Source: Bradyrhizobium sp. JYMT SZCCT0180
GTDB lineage: Bacteria; Pseudomonadota; Alphaproteobacteria; Rhizobiales; Xanthobacteraceae
Reading direction: 5' to 3'
NCBI RefSeq assembly: GCF_018130165.1
Contig: NZ_JAFCLZ010000003.1
Coordinates: forward strand, 1-64,000
DNA length: 64,000 nucleotides
Below are positions 35,543 through 44,553 of the stretch, piece after piece. How positions within the stretch are numbered: position 1 is the first letter of the stretch; every line of letters starts with the position of its first letter. A program made the translations under genes and the position numbers. The notes below the pieces were generated by a model. The model was not told where the DNA came from and did no database searches. It worked only from the letters and a program-made list of their open reading frames with translations.

Positions 35543-35668
35543 AATGGGGCCTCCGCGGGCCGATAAAAGGGAGCACACACTAGCGCCGGCAGTTTTTCAT
35601 TTGCAATGCGGCGAATTTCGCATCCAAATGCGGGTGTCCAACAAAATATTCCCGCTGAGGGTGATGAA

Positions 35669-36352
35669 ATGAACGACGTGTCACGTACCGGCGATCCGGA
35701 CGTCGCCAACTTCAAATACAAATTGCCGCATCTGACGGCGGCGCTCCAGCGTCCGGAAAAGATCAAGATCGTGGCGATCGGATCGTCATCGACGGCGGGC
35801 GTTGCACCGGTCGCGCCTTACCCGCCTCGTCTGGAAATGCTGTTGCGGCAGAAATTTGCGCGGCGCACGATCGATGTGTTCAACCGCGGTGTCAGCGGCG
35901 AAGAGGCGCCGAAAGAGTTAGAGCGGTTTCGATCCGACGTGTTCGATGAGGCGCCCGCTCTGGTAATCTGGCAGGTGGGTACCAACGCAATCTTTCATGA
36001 CATGGATCGCAGGGAGGTCGCCAGCACCATCGAGAGCGGGTTAAGACAACTCGCCGACTTGTCGGCGGATGTGATCCTGATGGACCTGCAATACACCAGG
36101 GCTATGACCGACAAGCTCAAGGCATCGGAAGAAATGGTGGCGTTCATCGCCGCAGCCGCTGAGACCGCGAAGGTCAACGTCTTTCAACGCTTCGCCCTGA
36201 TGCGACGCTGGGTCGAGGACAAGATCCCGATCAGTGCCATGGAAGACGGTGCCGACAATCATCTTCACGTCAGCGAGTGGGCGACCGGTTGCTTGGCAGA
36301 AGCCCTGAGCGATGCGATCGAGCGGGCCGTGAAGGCGGCGGGTACTACGTAA
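35669..36352 (+). CDS. SGNH/GDSL family hydrolase
   Basis: 227 residues. Block I is VAIGSSSTAG with the nucleophile Ser, block II Gly in RGVSGEEAP, block III Asn in QVGTNAIF, and block V Asp-x-x-His in DNHLHVSEW. This is a complete set for an esterase or acetyl hydrolase acting on carbohydrate esters or lipids. No signal peptide, so probably cytoplasmic. The ATG at 35669 has GAGG 9 bases upstream; an ATG 21 codons earlier is less likely. Confidence 0.9.
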   Translation: MNDVSRTGDPDVANFKYKLPHLTAALQRPEKIKIVAIGSSSTAGVAPVAPYPPRLEMLLRQKFARRTIDVFNRGVSGEEAPKELERFRSDVFDEAPALVIWQVGTNAIFHDMDRREVASTIESGLRQLADLSADVILMDLQYTRAMTDKLKASEEMVAFIAAAAETAKVNVFQRFALMRRWVEDKIPISAMEDGADNHLHVSEWATGCLAEALSDAIERAVKAAGTT

Positions 36353-36455
36353 GAATACGGATCAAGGCCGATCGCTAAAATTTGCCTGACTTGCGCAAGT
36401 CGATTGCAGGTTCCATTGCCTACAAGGGGAGTCCAATTTAGGCAGGGGCATCACG

Positions 36456-36659
36456 ATGGGATCTCTACCCGATCACGGTTTACCGCTTGTTCAGCTTAAG
36501 GAGCAGCGGCGGGACTTGGTGGTCGCGCTGCAAAACCGCAACGGTCCGATCAAGGACTGGGAGCTGATGCAGATTGCGGCGATCCAGCAGGCGATCCAGG
36601 CGTTCGAGGACGTCATCGCCGATCTCGATGCTGAAATGGAAATGGAAGCCGCGGCCTGA
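36456..36659 (+). CDS. Small helical protein, unknown function
   Basis: 67 residues. Predicted mainly helical (VQLKEQRRDLVVALQNRNG, then QIAAIQQAIQAFEDVIADLDAEMEME), acidic at the end, possibly a coiled coil. CAGGGGC lies upstream of the ATG. No family recognised. Confidence 0.65.
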   Translation: MGSLPDHGLPLVQLKEQRRDLVVALQNRNGPIKDWELMQIAAIQQAIQAFEDVIADLDAEMEMEAAA

Positions 36660-36741
36660 GCGACCGCGAGACACACTCGTGCTGACGCACGGCAAGTCGG
36701 CCGCGCCGATCGTTTCGATGCGGCGGTGAAACACGATCAAA

Positions 36742-37488
36742 TCAGGATTGCAGATAGAGCGCCGCGAGCGCCGCGCGCTCCTTTTCGCCAAGACCGATGC
36801 CGTCGCGGAGATAGGCTTCGAGACTGCCATAGTCGGCGTCAATGGCTTCGAACGCAGCGCTGAGGAAGGCCGGCTGCACCGAACCCAGCACCTGCTTGAC
36901 GTGATCGGGCAGGTCGCTGCTGGCGGCGGGATCCCTGCGGTAGAATTGGTTGGTCAGCAGATAATCTTCCGCAATCACCTCGTCGGGAACGCCGAGCGTA
37001 TGCAGGATCAGCGCACAGGCGAAGCCGGTGCGATCCTTGCCGGCGGTGCAGTGGATCACCAGTGGCGCGCGATCTTCCAGCAGATGCGCAAACAGCGCGC
37101 GGAAGCGCGGCGTATTTTGCTGCACATAGCTGCGGTAGGAATCGCGCATCACCTCGACGGCATGGTCGGTCGACAGCGCCGTGCCGCTGGCGGCGATGGC
37201 ACGAAGTGCGGCGACCACCGTTGGCTCCACCGGCAGCGAATGCACGGTGATATCGGCGAGGCCGCACACCGCCTCGGCGCGCTCCGTCGTGCCCCGAAAA
37301 TCGAACGCGCTCTTGACGCCGAGCGAGCGCAAGACCGCAGCGTCATCATCGGTGAGATGGCCGAGATGGTTGGACCGGAACATCTGCCGCCAGCGTACCG
37401 CGCGACCGTCCCGGGTGAGATAACCGCCGAGGTCGCGGAAATTGCTGGCGCCAACGAGATTGAGGTGACGGGCAGGGGAATCTGACAT
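36742..37488 (-). CDS. Tyrosine-protein phosphatase (PF13350 type)
   Basis: 248 residues. The phosphatase loop is HCTAGKDRTG, C-x5-R with Cys147 and Arg153. Upstream ASNFRDLGGYLT and FDFRGTTERAEA, and the general layout, match the atypical PTP group that includes MptpB-like lipid/tyrosine phosphatases. No signal peptide. Start at ATG 37488 where the conserved N-terminus begins. Confidence 0.92.
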   Translation of the reverse strand: MSDSPARHLNLVGASNFRDLGGYLTRDGRAVRWRQMFRSNHLGHLTDDDAAVLRSLGVKSAFDFRGTTERAEAVCGLADITVHSLPVEPTVVAALRAIAASGTALSTDHAVEVMRDSYRSYVQQNTPRFRALFAHLLEDRAPLVIHCTAGKDRTGFACALILHTLGVPDEVIAEDYLLTNQFYRRDPAASSDLPDHVKQVLGSVQPAFLSAAFEAIDADYGSLEAYLRDGIGLGEKERAALAALYLQS

Positions 37489-37608
37489 CGGGGCTGCCTT
37501 ACGGAATTCCTGATGGAATTCTTGGAGATGCAATTCTTGTGCGGTGATCGGGCCGGGGTGTGTCGCGTCTTGCCCTCTGGTCTATACTCGGGCCGTCAGG
37601 AGGAGAAT

Positions 37609-37935
37609 ATGAATAATCGCAAGATCGCTGGTTTGGCGGCGGCGTTGCTTCTGGGAACGATGTTTTCGGGAGCGGTCGGCTCGTCGGCCGCGTTGGCACA
37701 GGCGACCTTCAAAAACTATCGTTGCGCCGACGGAACGCAATTCATTGCCGGGTTTTTCCGGTACGATTCACGCGCCCATCTGCAGCTCGATGGCAAGGCG
37801 GTGACGCTGAAAAAGGGAGTGGCGTTGTCGGGGGCGCGCTATACGGCGCGCGGGATTACCCTGAAAGTCACCAAGGCCGGGCTCACCACGCTCAAGCACG
37901 CCAAACGGCCGGTAACGGCATGCGAACTGACCTGA
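37609..37935 (+). CDS. Exported MliC-like protein (possible lysozyme inhibitor)
   Basis: 108 residues. A signal peptide (about 1-31, ending ALAQA) precedes a small beta-barrel-like domain with YRCADGTQF at the start, VALSGARYTARGITLKV in the middle and a final Cys (VTACELT); the two Cys could pair. This matches the MliC/PliC pattern, whose S-G-x-R-Y loop contacts C-type lysozyme. The match is by eye and modest. AGGAGGAG precedes the ATG. A strong terminator hairpin follows. Confidence 0.75.
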   Translation: MNNRKIAGLAAALLLGTMFSGAVGSSAALAQATFKNYRCADGTQFIAGFFRYDSRAHLQLDGKAVTLKKGVALSGARYTARGITLKVTKAGLTTLKHAKRPVTACELT

Positions 37936-37952
37936 AGACAAGGTTTGCATGA

Positions 37953-37986
37953 AAAAGGGCCGAAACGATTTCGTTCCGACCCTTTT
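37953..37986. terminator. Bidirectional terminator hairpin
   Basis: AAAAGGGCCGAAACGA (37953-37968) pairs with TCGTTCCGACCCTTTT (37971-37986) at 14 of 16 positions, with A-tract and T-tract at the two ends. It lies between the converging 3' ends of the MliC-like gene and the DUF2735 gene, so it can stop both. Confidence 0.8.
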
Positions 37987-38045
37987 CTACTTCACCGACC
38001 GCGCCTGAACTCTCGGGCGCGGATTTGCCGAACATTGGGCAGGCA

Positions 38046-38243
38046 TCAGTGGTCACGCCCAGGCTTGGTTTCCTCGATCGCCGCTGCGTGGTACCAGCTG
38101 CCGCTGCAGTCAGCGATATCGACCGCCGGGGCGGCAATCTCGGACTTGGTCTCGCCATAGCGACGTCCCGCCAGAGCCGACCGGCCCCCGGCTGGGAATT
38201 GATAGATCTTGGCAGATCCCTCATTCACACCTGTATTGATCAT
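38046..38243 (-). CDS. DUF2735 domain protein
   Basis: 65 residues. The N-terminal NEGSAKIYQFPAGGRSALAGRRYGETK is the DUF2735 signature; the C-terminal half (DIADCSGSWYHAAAIEE) is also typical. The family is small, restricted to Rhizobiales as far as I recall, and often found beside the glutamine synthetase II gene, as here, where it is divergent from glnII. Function unknown. Confidence 0.85.
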   Translation of the reverse strand: MINTGVNEGSAKIYQFPAGGRSALAGRRYGETKSEIAAPAVDIADCSGSWYHAAAIEETKPGRDH

Positions 38244-38802
38244 CCTGGTCTCTCCTGGATCGAGCGAACCACCATGGTGCGCCCGACTCGTTCTCCGTTA
38301 GTTACCGAGATTTCGATATCGTTCGCGCCCTCCTGGAATGCAAATTGCTCAAAAAATGTCATCCGGTGTGCATTTCTTGGGCAATTCCCGTTTTGCTTCG
38401 TGCGAGGCAATGGGCAGGTGACTAACGCTTGAGCCGGGGGGAAGGTTGCCGGCCTCGACCGAACCATCAGCCGAATGGCGCAAAAGGCTGCTGCAGCTTT
38501 AATCGGACCGGGAGCTGCGGGCCGAAACTGCCGTAGAATCGGGCTTTAGGCGGCCTCGAAAGCGCCTTTTGGCCGCCTGGCGCGCATGTCAGGCGCGCTT
38601 CTATGTCGCATCAAAAAATGCACGCATGATGGTGGACATCCCACCGCAGTCCGGTGCCGCGCTGCAGCGATTGGCACTTTAATTGCTTGGTAAGAAACGG
38701 CCTGACGTGGCCGGGTACACGTGTGCGGGGACTGCAGGGGCTTCTAACCTCCAAAGTCCAGGGGTTTCCGCACTTTGCAGCATTAAACTCAAGAGAGGCT
38801 CA
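38244..38802. other. Long intergenic region between DUF2735 gene and glnII
   Basis: About 560 bases. It holds the sigma-54 promoter of glnII, an inverted repeat AGGCGGCC (38548-38555)/GGCCGCCT (38571-38578), and TGCACG-N6-GGTGGA at 38619-38636, which is weakly like an NtrC site but one base wider. A frame open from 38683 to the glnII start is not a real extension, since it begins inside the promoter. Confidence 0.7.
38672..38687 (+). promoter_or_regulatory. Sigma-54 (-24/-12) promoter of glnII
   Basis: TGGCAC (38672-38677), five bases, then TTGCT (38683-38687): an exact match to the RpoN consensus with correct spacing. The start of transcription should be about 12 bases downstream, giving a leader of roughly 105 bases before the glnII ATG. 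glnII of Bradyrhizobium is known to be under RpoN and NtrC control. Confidence 0.9.
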
Positions 38803-39840
38803 ATGACCAAGTACAAGCTCGAGTATATTTGGCTCGACGGATATACGCCGACACCCAGTCTGCGCGGCAAAACACAGATCAAGGAATTCGCTTCGTTCCC
38901 GACGCTCGAGCAGCTCCCGCTGTGGGGCTTCGATGGCTCCTCCACGCAGCAGGCCGAAGGTCACAGCTCCGATTGCGTGTTGAAGCCGGTCGCGGTCTAC
39001 CCCGACGCTGCGCGTGAAAACGGCGCGCTCGTGATGTGCGAAGTCATGATGCCCGATGGCAAGACCCCGCATGCCTCGAACAAGCGCGCGACCGTTCTCG
39101 ACGACGAAGGCGCATGGTTCGGCTTCGAGCAGGAATACTTCTTCTACAAGGATGGTCGTCCGCTCGGCTTCCCGACCGACGGTTATCCGGCGCCGCAGGG
39201 TCCGTACTACACCGGCGTCGGCTACAAGAACGTCGGCGACGTCGCCCGCAAGATCGTGGAAGAGCATCTCAATCTCTGCCTCGCGGCTGGCATCAACCAC
39301 GAAGGCATCAACGCCGAAGTGGCGAAGGGCCAGTGGGAATTCCAGATCTTCGGCAAGGGTTCCAAGAAGGCGGCCGACGAAATGTGGATCGCCCGCTATT
39401 TGATGCTGCGCCTCACCGAGAGCTACGGCATCGATATCGAATTCCACTGCAAGCCGCTCGGCGACACCGACTGGAACGGCTCTGGCATGCACGCCAACTT
39501 CTCGACGACCTTTATGCGCGAGACCGGCGGCAAGGAGTACTTCGAGAAGCTGATGGCGGCCTTTGACAAGAATCTCATGGACCACATCGCCGTCTACGGG
39601 CCTGACAACGACAAGCGCCTGACCGGCAAGCACGAGACCGCGCCCTGGAACAAGTTCAGCTATGGGGTGGCCGACCGCGGTGCTTCGATCCGCGTTCCGC
39701 ATTCCTTCGTGAACAACGGCTACAAGGGCTATCTGGAAGACCGTCGTCCGAACTCGCAAGGCGACCCCTACCAGATCGCTTCCCAGATCCTGAAGACGAT
39801 CTCCGAGGTTCCGACCTCCGCCAAGTCGGCGGCGGCCTAA
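38803..39840 (+). CDS. glnII: Glutamine synthetase type II
   Basis: 345 residues, eukaryote-like GSII that joins ammonia to glutamate with ATP in the cytoplasm. KLEYIWLDGYTPTPSLRGKT at the start, WGFDGSSTQQAEG (ATP/metal loop), FGFEQEYFFY and the substrate loop KPLGDTDWNGSGMHANFSTTFMR are characteristic, and there is no adenylylation loop of the GSI kind. The ATG at 38803 follows AGAGAGG. The RpoN promoter upstream indicates induction under nitrogen limitation. GSII occurs beside GSI in rhizobia and some actinomycetes. Confidence 0.98.
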   Translation: MTKYKLEYIWLDGYTPTPSLRGKTQIKEFASFPTLEQLPLWGFDGSSTQQAEGHSSDCVLKPVAVYPDAARENGALVMCEVMMPDGKTPHASNKRATVLDDEGAWFGFEQEYFFYKDGRPLGFPTDGYPAPQGPYYTGVGYKNVGDVARKIVEEHLNLCLAAGINHEGINAEVAKGQWEFQIFGKGSKKAADEMWIARYLMLRLTESYGIDIEFHCKPLGDTDWNGSGMHANFSTTFMRETGGKEYFEKLMAAFDKNLMDHIAVYGPDNDKRLTGKHETAPWNKFSYGVADRGASIRVPHSFVNNGYKGYLEDRRPNSQGDPYQIASQILKTISEVPTSAKSAAA

Positions 39841-39854
39841 GCCACACCGCATAA

Positions 39855-39915
39855 CCGGACGGGGACGTCCGGATTGCTGCCCTGATCCGCCAAAGCGTGC
39901 CCGCTTTGGCGGATC
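39855..39915 (+). terminator. Two stem-loops downstream of glnII
   Basis: CCGGACG-GGGA-CGTCCGG (39855-39872) is followed by a perfect 14-base stem, GATCCGCCAAAGCG (39884-39897) with CGCTTTGGCGGATC (39902-39915), loop of four. No T-run follows, so they may protect the mRNA end or work as Rho-assisted stops. Confidence 0.65.
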
Positions 39916-40010
39916 ATTGCGTTGTGACGACGTTACCTTAAATGCATCGATTCAAGCGCTTTGCCCGATTCAAGCCGTTCCCCTGCGTTATGAACCGCGC
40001 TAGATAGCGG

Positions 40011-40742
40011 ATGCGCTTGCCGGGGACACGGCCATTGCTCGAGGGTTTCTACAAGATCAGGTTTCAGCTCAACGACGCGGTCGGCCGCAGCGTGATGTAT
40101 GTGCGCGCCGGCAAGATGCTCGGCGGCAATTCCGCCTTTGCTCATATCGGCACTTATCAGGAAGAGGCCGGCGGCGAGCTGACCATCGAGATCAAGACCG
40201 TTCGCCATAATCCCGACCCGAATTACCGCGCGATGGCCGGCACCGACGACGCGACGCTGCTGGCGCGGGGCAAGCCGGATGGCAATCTTTACCGGTTTGA
40301 AGGCGGCCTCAAGGAATTGCCGGGTGCGAAATTCAGCTCGGTCATGACGCCGATCGGGGACGAGGAGATCCCGATCGCCGGAGGCGTCGGCCAGGATGGT
40401 ATCGTCAACGGCCTTTATTCCATTCACATCCGCATGCTCGACGGCGTCGACGGCGGCCTGACCGGCGTGATGCTGCTCAATGACGGCCGCATCCTCGGCG
40501 GCGACGCGTCGTTCTACTACATCGGCAGCTACACCTCGGAGAACGGCCGCTGGAAAGGCCAGATCCTCAATCAGGAGCACACGCCGGCAAAGGGCGAGAA
40601 TCCGGTGTTCGGCGGCCATGAGGTCGGCATCGGCTTTGCCGGCACCTGCGACGATCAGGGCGCGCTGCTGGAGGCCACCGCGCTTGCGGGCAAGCGCAGC
40701 CTGCGGCTGACAGCCGTGCTCAAGCTGATGCATCGGGCGTAA
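40011..40742 (+). CDS. Double GrlR-like domain protein (paralogue A)
   Basis: 243 residues built from two related halves. LLEGFYKIRFQLNDAVGRSVM...KMLGGNSAFAHIGTY opens the first and IVNGLYSIHIRMLDGVDGGLTGVM...RILGGDASFYYIGSY the second. Each matches the beta-barrel pattern of GrlR, the small repressor-binding protein first known from type III secretion control in enteric pathogens. No type III genes are nearby. ATG at 40011, but TTG at 40035 aligns with the start of paralogue B and may be the true start. The next gene begins 4 bases after the stop. Confidence 0.8.
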   Translation: MRLPGTRPLLEGFYKIRFQLNDAVGRSVMYVRAGKMLGGNSAFAHIGTYQEEAGGELTIEIKTVRHNPDPNYRAMAGTDDATLLARGKPDGNLYRFEGGLKELPGAKFSSVMTPIGDEEIPIAGGVGQDGIVNGLYSIHIRMLDGVDGGLTGVMLLNDGRILGGDASFYYIGSYTSENGRWKGQILNQEHTPAKGENPVFGGHEVGIGFAGTCDDQGALLEATALAGKRSLRLTAVLKLMHRA

Positions 40743-40746
40743 CGCC

Positions 40747-41433
40747 ATGGACAATGCCGTGCGCGTGCTCTCGACACTGGCCCTGAAGGGCGCGGTTCAC
40801 AATCTGGCTGGGCATTATGAGGCATCCGGCGGCGTGCGCATCGATGCCGATTTTGCGCCGACGCTGGCGCTGCTGGATCGCCTGCGCGGCGGCGAGGGCG
40901 CCGACGTCGTTATCCTGACCCGCGAGGGACTCGATGACATGGCCCGCGAGGGCCGCGTGGTGGCGGATAGCTGCGTGGATCTCGCGCGGTCCTATGTCGG
41001 CCTGGCGGTGAAAGCGGGCTTTGCCCATCCCGACATCGCAACCGAGCCCGCGCTGCGCGCGGCGTTGCTTGCCGCCCGTTCGGTGGCCTATTCGCGGATC
41101 GGCGCCAGCGGCATTTTGTTCGCGCAGTTGATCGAGCGCTTGGGTATTGCATCCGAGATCAATGCGAGTGCGTGCATCATCCCGTCAGGTTTCACCGCCG
41201 AACGGCTGATCACTGGAGAGGCCGATCTGGCCGTGCAGCAGATCAGCGAACTGAAGCAGGTCGGGGGTATCGAGGTCATCGGCCCGATTCCTCGCGAACT
41301 GCAAACGCCCGCGGTGTTTTCCGCCGGTCGCGTCGCGGCCTCTGGCAAGGTTGCTCAAGCGGACCGGCTGTTGCGATTTCTCGCCTCGCGCGAGGTTGCG
41401 CCGGTGCTGCGCGAGAGCGGGCTGGAGCCTTGA
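40747..41433 (+). CDS. ModA-like substrate-binding fold protein without signal peptide
   Basis: 228 residues of the type 2 periplasmic binding fold: VRVLSTLALKGAVHNLAGHYEASGGVRIDADFAPT at the start and ADVVILTREGLDDMAREGRV are like molybdate/extracellular solute-binding proteins. There is no leader, no Cys for lipidation and no transporter genes nearby, so a cytoplasmic ligand-binding role or loss of export is likely. It starts 4 bases after the GrlR-like gene, indicating one transcript and perhaps joint function. Confidence 0.85.
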   Translation: MDNAVRVLSTLALKGAVHNLAGHYEASGGVRIDADFAPTLALLDRLRGGEGADVVILTREGLDDMAREGRVVADSCVDLARSYVGLAVKAGFAHPDIATEPALRAALLAARSVAYSRIGASGILFAQLIERLGIASEINASACIIPSGFTAERLITGEADLAVQQISELKQVGGIEVIGPIPRELQTPAVFSAGRVAASGKVAQADRLLRFLASREVAPVLRESGLEP

Positions 41434-41505
41434 ATTTGCGAGCCTTGAATTTGCCTGCCGGTCGACGCACCCATGCCGGCCAGATCCGCGTCGTTCAGGC
41501 CGCCA

Positions 41506-41955
41506 TCACTTCATGTAAAAGCTGATGTAGTTTCGCGCCCGCTGATAGGTCAGTTCCAGATACCCGGGATAATCTCTTGCCGCCAGCTCGACCGCGCGCT
41601 TGTAGCGTGCGCCGAACTCGCCCTTGACCTTGTCGAAGTAACCAAAACAGGCATCGTCGAATCTCACCGCGGCAATGATGGCGTGCTTCAGTTCCGCTTC
41701 ATCCATATCGGGATGGGTGAGTTGCAACCGGTCGAAGGTCAGACCGTCTTCGGGATGATCGTGCTCGAATTTGACCTCGATCGAATTCTCCGCCGCCCGC
41801 GACCGGAACACGTCGCGCACGTTTGGCAGCATCGCTCGCCACGCGAGCAGGTCGAGCTTGGAGCACTCCCGCCACAGCAGATAAGCCGCGTCCTTCAACG
41901 GCAGCTCGCTGGCCTCGGCGATGGTTCGGGCAATGGTCTCTTCATCTTCGGTCAT
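41506..41955 (-). CDS. Conserved hypothetical soluble protein
   Basis: 149 residues, acidic and helical, rich in Trp/Tyr/Phe (LLWRECSKLDLLAWRAMLPNVRDVFRSRA, then ending YLELTYQRARNYISFYMK). No signal peptide or known motif. ATG at 41955 begins MTEDEETIARTIAEAS, the more natural start; a further 19 codons upstream are open. It lies between the two GrlR-like genes on the opposite strand. Confidence 0.75.
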   Translation of the reverse strand: MTEDEETIARTIAEASELPLKDAAYLLWRECSKLDLLAWRAMLPNVRDVFRSRAAENSIEVKFEHDHPEDGLTFDRLQLTHPDMDEAELKHAIIAAVRFDDACFGYFDKVKGEFGARYKRAVELAARDYPGYLELTYQRARNYISFYMK

Positions 41956-42139
41956 CGGTATCACCGCAATGGAAATCGCCCATTGGTCGGATGTAGCGGC
42001 CAGCCGGTTCACGGCGGCGGTGCCGGCTGCGTGAGGTATGACACGGAAGGCCGGAAGCCTGCGCTAAAACGACCGCTGGTACTGCTTCTCTGCCGGTGCT
42101 ATGCCCCGCGGGATGATTCAATGAAGCTGGAAATCCGCT

Positions 42140-42844
42140 TTGCTGGACGGGCTTTACAAGGCTGAGTACGGCGTGAACGACGCGTTCGGTCGCAGCATCA
42201 TGTGCATGCATGAAGGCAAGCTGCTGGGCGGCAATTCCGCCTTCGCGCATCTGGGGACTTACCAGGAAAAGGGCGCGGAGATTATCGGCGAGGTCATCAC
42301 CCAGCGTCACAATGAGGACCCGCATTACAAGCCGCTGATGGACACCGACGTCGCCGCGATCAGTGTGCGGGGCACGACGGACGGCAACAAGATCCGCTTC
42401 GAGGGAAGCGCCGCGCCCCGGCCCGGAGCGCTGTTCTGGGCCAATCTGACCAAACTCGACGACGAGGGCCTGCCGCCTGTCGGTGAGGTCGGGGCGGGCG
42501 GCATTGTGAACGGGCTCTATTCGATTCACATCCGCGCGCTCGACGGTGTCGATGCCGGCCTGTCAGGCGTCATGCTGCTGATGAACGGCCGCATCCTCGG
42601 AGGTGACGCGTTCTTCTATTACCTCGGTTCCTACAGCTCCGCCGATGGCCGCTGGAAAGGCGAGATCCTCAATCAGGAGCACACGCCGGCAAAGGGTGAA
42701 AATCTGGTGTTTGGCGGCTATGAGGTCGGTATCGGCTTTTCCGGCACGTGCGACGGCGAGGGCGCGGAACTCGAAGGCATCGCGCTGGCGGGAAAGCGCA
42801 GCTTGCGCTTGGCCGCCACCTTGAGGCTGATGCGGGCGGCCTAG
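42140..42844 (+). CDS. Double GrlR-like domain protein (paralogue B)
   Basis: 234 residues, paralogue of the protein at 40011 along its whole length. It has the same two halves (LLGGNSAFAHLGTYQEK and RILGGDAFFYYLGSYSS). A 34-base stretch is identical in the two genes (40561-40594 and 42663-42696), suggesting a recent duplication or gene conversion. It starts with TTG at 42140, with GGAAAT upstream; an ATG at 42121 is in another frame, so one lost or gained base may separate it from the gene. It ends 82 bases before the ABC-F gene. Confidence 0.8.
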   Translation: MLDGLYKAEYGVNDAFGRSIMCMHEGKLLGGNSAFAHLGTYQEKGAEIIGEVITQRHNEDPHYKPLMDTDVAAISVRGTTDGNKIRFEGSAAPRPGALFWANLTKLDDEGLPPVGEVGAGGIVNGLYSIHIRALDGVDAGLSGVMLLMNGRILGGDAFFYYLGSYSSADGRWKGEILNQEHTPAKGENLVFGGYEVGIGFSGTCDGEGAELEGIALAGKRSLRLAATLRLMRAA

Positions 42845-42926
42845 CGGTATTATTGCCCCGGAATAGACTTTCCCCTGCGCGCTACATGGAATAAGAGCGG
42901 CCAACAATTTCCATGCTTGGGCAACA

Positions 42927-44549
42927 ATGATCCGTCTCGATAACGTTAGTAAGCAAGTCGGCCACCAGATCCTCTTCATCGAAGCTTCCGCAGCCCTGCA
43001 AAAGGGCGAGAAGATCGGCCTTGTCGGCCCGAACGGGGCTGGAAAGACCACACTTTTCCGGATGATCTCAGGTCAGGAACTGCCCGACGAGGGTCAGGTG
43101 TCGCTCGATCGCGGCATTACGATCGGCTATTTCAGCCAGGATGTCGGCGAGATGGCAGGCCGCAGCGCGGTTGCCGAGGTGATGGACGGCGCAGGCCCCG
43201 TCAGCGTCGTGGCGGCCGAACTCAGGGCGCTCGAAGCCGCGATGGCCGATCCCGACCAGGCGGATGAGATGGAAGACATCATCGCCCGCTATGGCGAGGT
43301 ACAGCACCGCTTCGAGGAGCTCGACGGCTATGCGCTGGACGGCCGGGCACGCGAGGCGCTTTCGGGCCTCGGGTTCAGCCAGGAAATGATGGATGGCGAC
43401 GTCGGCGCGCTGTCGGGCGGCTGGAAGATGCGCGTGGCGCTGGCGCGCATCCTGCTGATGCGGCCGGATGTCATGCTGCTGGACGAACCGAGCAACCATC
43501 TCGATCTGGAAAGCCTGATCTGGCTGGAGCAGTTTTTGCGCGGCTATGAAGGCGCGCTGCTGATGACCTCGCATGACCGCGAGTTCATCAATCGCATCAT
43601 CAACAAGGTGGTCGAGATCGACGGCGGCACGCTGACGACTTTTTCCGGCAACTACGAATTCTACGAGCAGCAGCGTGCGCTGAACGAGAAGCAGCAGCAG
43701 GCGCAGTTCGAGCGCCAGCAGGCGATGCTGGCCAAGGAGATCAAGTTCATCGAGCGCTTCAAGGCGCGCGCCTCGCATGCGGCCCAGGTGCAGAGCCGCG
43801 TGAAGAAGCTCGACAAGATCGAGCGCGTCGAACCGCCAAAGCGGCGACAGACGGTGGCGTTCGACTTCCTGCCGGCGCCGCGTTCCGGCGAGGACGTCGT
43901 CAGCCTGAAGAACGTCCACAAGGGTTACGGCAGCCGTAGCATCTATGAAGGCCTCGACTTCATGATCCGCCGCCGCGAGCGCTGGTGTGTGATGGGCATC
44001 AACGGCGCCGGCAAGTCGACGTTGCTGAAACTGGTGGCGGGCTCGACCGAGCCCGATGACGGTACCATCGTGGTCGGCGGCAGCGTCAAGATGGGTTATT
44101 TCGCCCAGCACGCGATGGATCTGCTCGACGGCGAACGCACCGTCTTCCAGTGGCTGGAAGATTGCTTCCCGCAGGCAGGCCAGGGCTCGTTGCGCGCGCT
44201 AGCCGGCTGCTTCGGATTTTCCGGCGACGATGTCGAGAAAAAATGCCGGGTGCTGTCGGGCGGCGAGAAGGCGCGTCTGGTGATGGCGCAGATGCTGTTC
44301 GACCCGCCGAATTTTCTGGTGCTGGACGAGCCGACCAACCATCTGGATCTCGCGACCAAGGAGATGTTGATCAACGCGCTCTCCGAATTCGAGGGCACCA
44401 TGCTGTTCGTCTCACATGATCGTCACTTCCTGGCGGCGCTCTCCAACCGCGTGCTGGAATTGACGCCCGAGGGCATCCACCAATTCGGCGGCGGCTATAC
44501 GGAATACGTCGCGCGCACCGGCCACGAAGCGCCGGGCCTGCGCAGCTGA
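42927..44549 (+). CDS. ABC-F family ATPase (ribosome-associated type)
   Basis: 540 residues, two ATPase domains and no membrane part. First domain: Walker A GPNGAGKTT (about 35-43), signature LSGGW, Walker B VMLLDEPSNHLDL. Second: Walker A GINGAGKST, signature LSGGEKARLVMAQ, Walker B FLVLDEPTNHLDL, with switch His in TSHDRE and VSHDRH. A charged, Gln-rich linker (about 245-300) is the interdomain 'P-site tRNA interaction' region. It is closest in layout to YbiT/EttA-like factors that act on stalled or initiating ribosomes. Confidence 0.95.
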   Translation: MIRLDNVSKQVGHQILFIEASAALQKGEKIGLVGPNGAGKTTLFRMISGQELPDEGQVSLDRGITIGYFSQDVGEMAGRSAVAEVMDGAGPVSVVAAELRALEAAMADPDQADEMEDIIARYGEVQHRFEELDGYALDGRAREALSGLGFSQEMMDGDVGALSGGWKMRVALARILLMRPDVMLLDEPSNHLDLESLIWLEQFLRGYEGALLMTSHDREFINRIINKVVEIDGGTLTTFSGNYEFYEQQRALNEKQQQAQFERQQAMLAKEIKFIERFKARASHAAQVQSRVKKLDKIERVEPPKRRQTVAFDFLPAPRSGEDVVSLKNVHKGYGSRSIYEGLDFMIRRRERWCVMGINGAGKSTLLKLVAGSTEPDDGTIVVGGSVKMGYFAQHAMDLLDGERTVFQWLEDCFPQAGQGSLRALAGCFGFSGDDVEKKCRVLSGGEKARLVMAQMLFDPPNFLVLDEPTNHLDLATKEMLINALSEFEGTMLFVSHDRHFLAALSNRVLELTPEGIHQFGGGYTEYVARTGHEAPGLRS

Positions 44550-44553
44550 TGCG

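Noticed and set aside
38683..38802. N-terminal extension of glnII by 40 residues
   Set aside because: The extension begins inside the sigma-54 promoter, upstream of the expected transcription start, and the GSII N-terminus begins at 38803.
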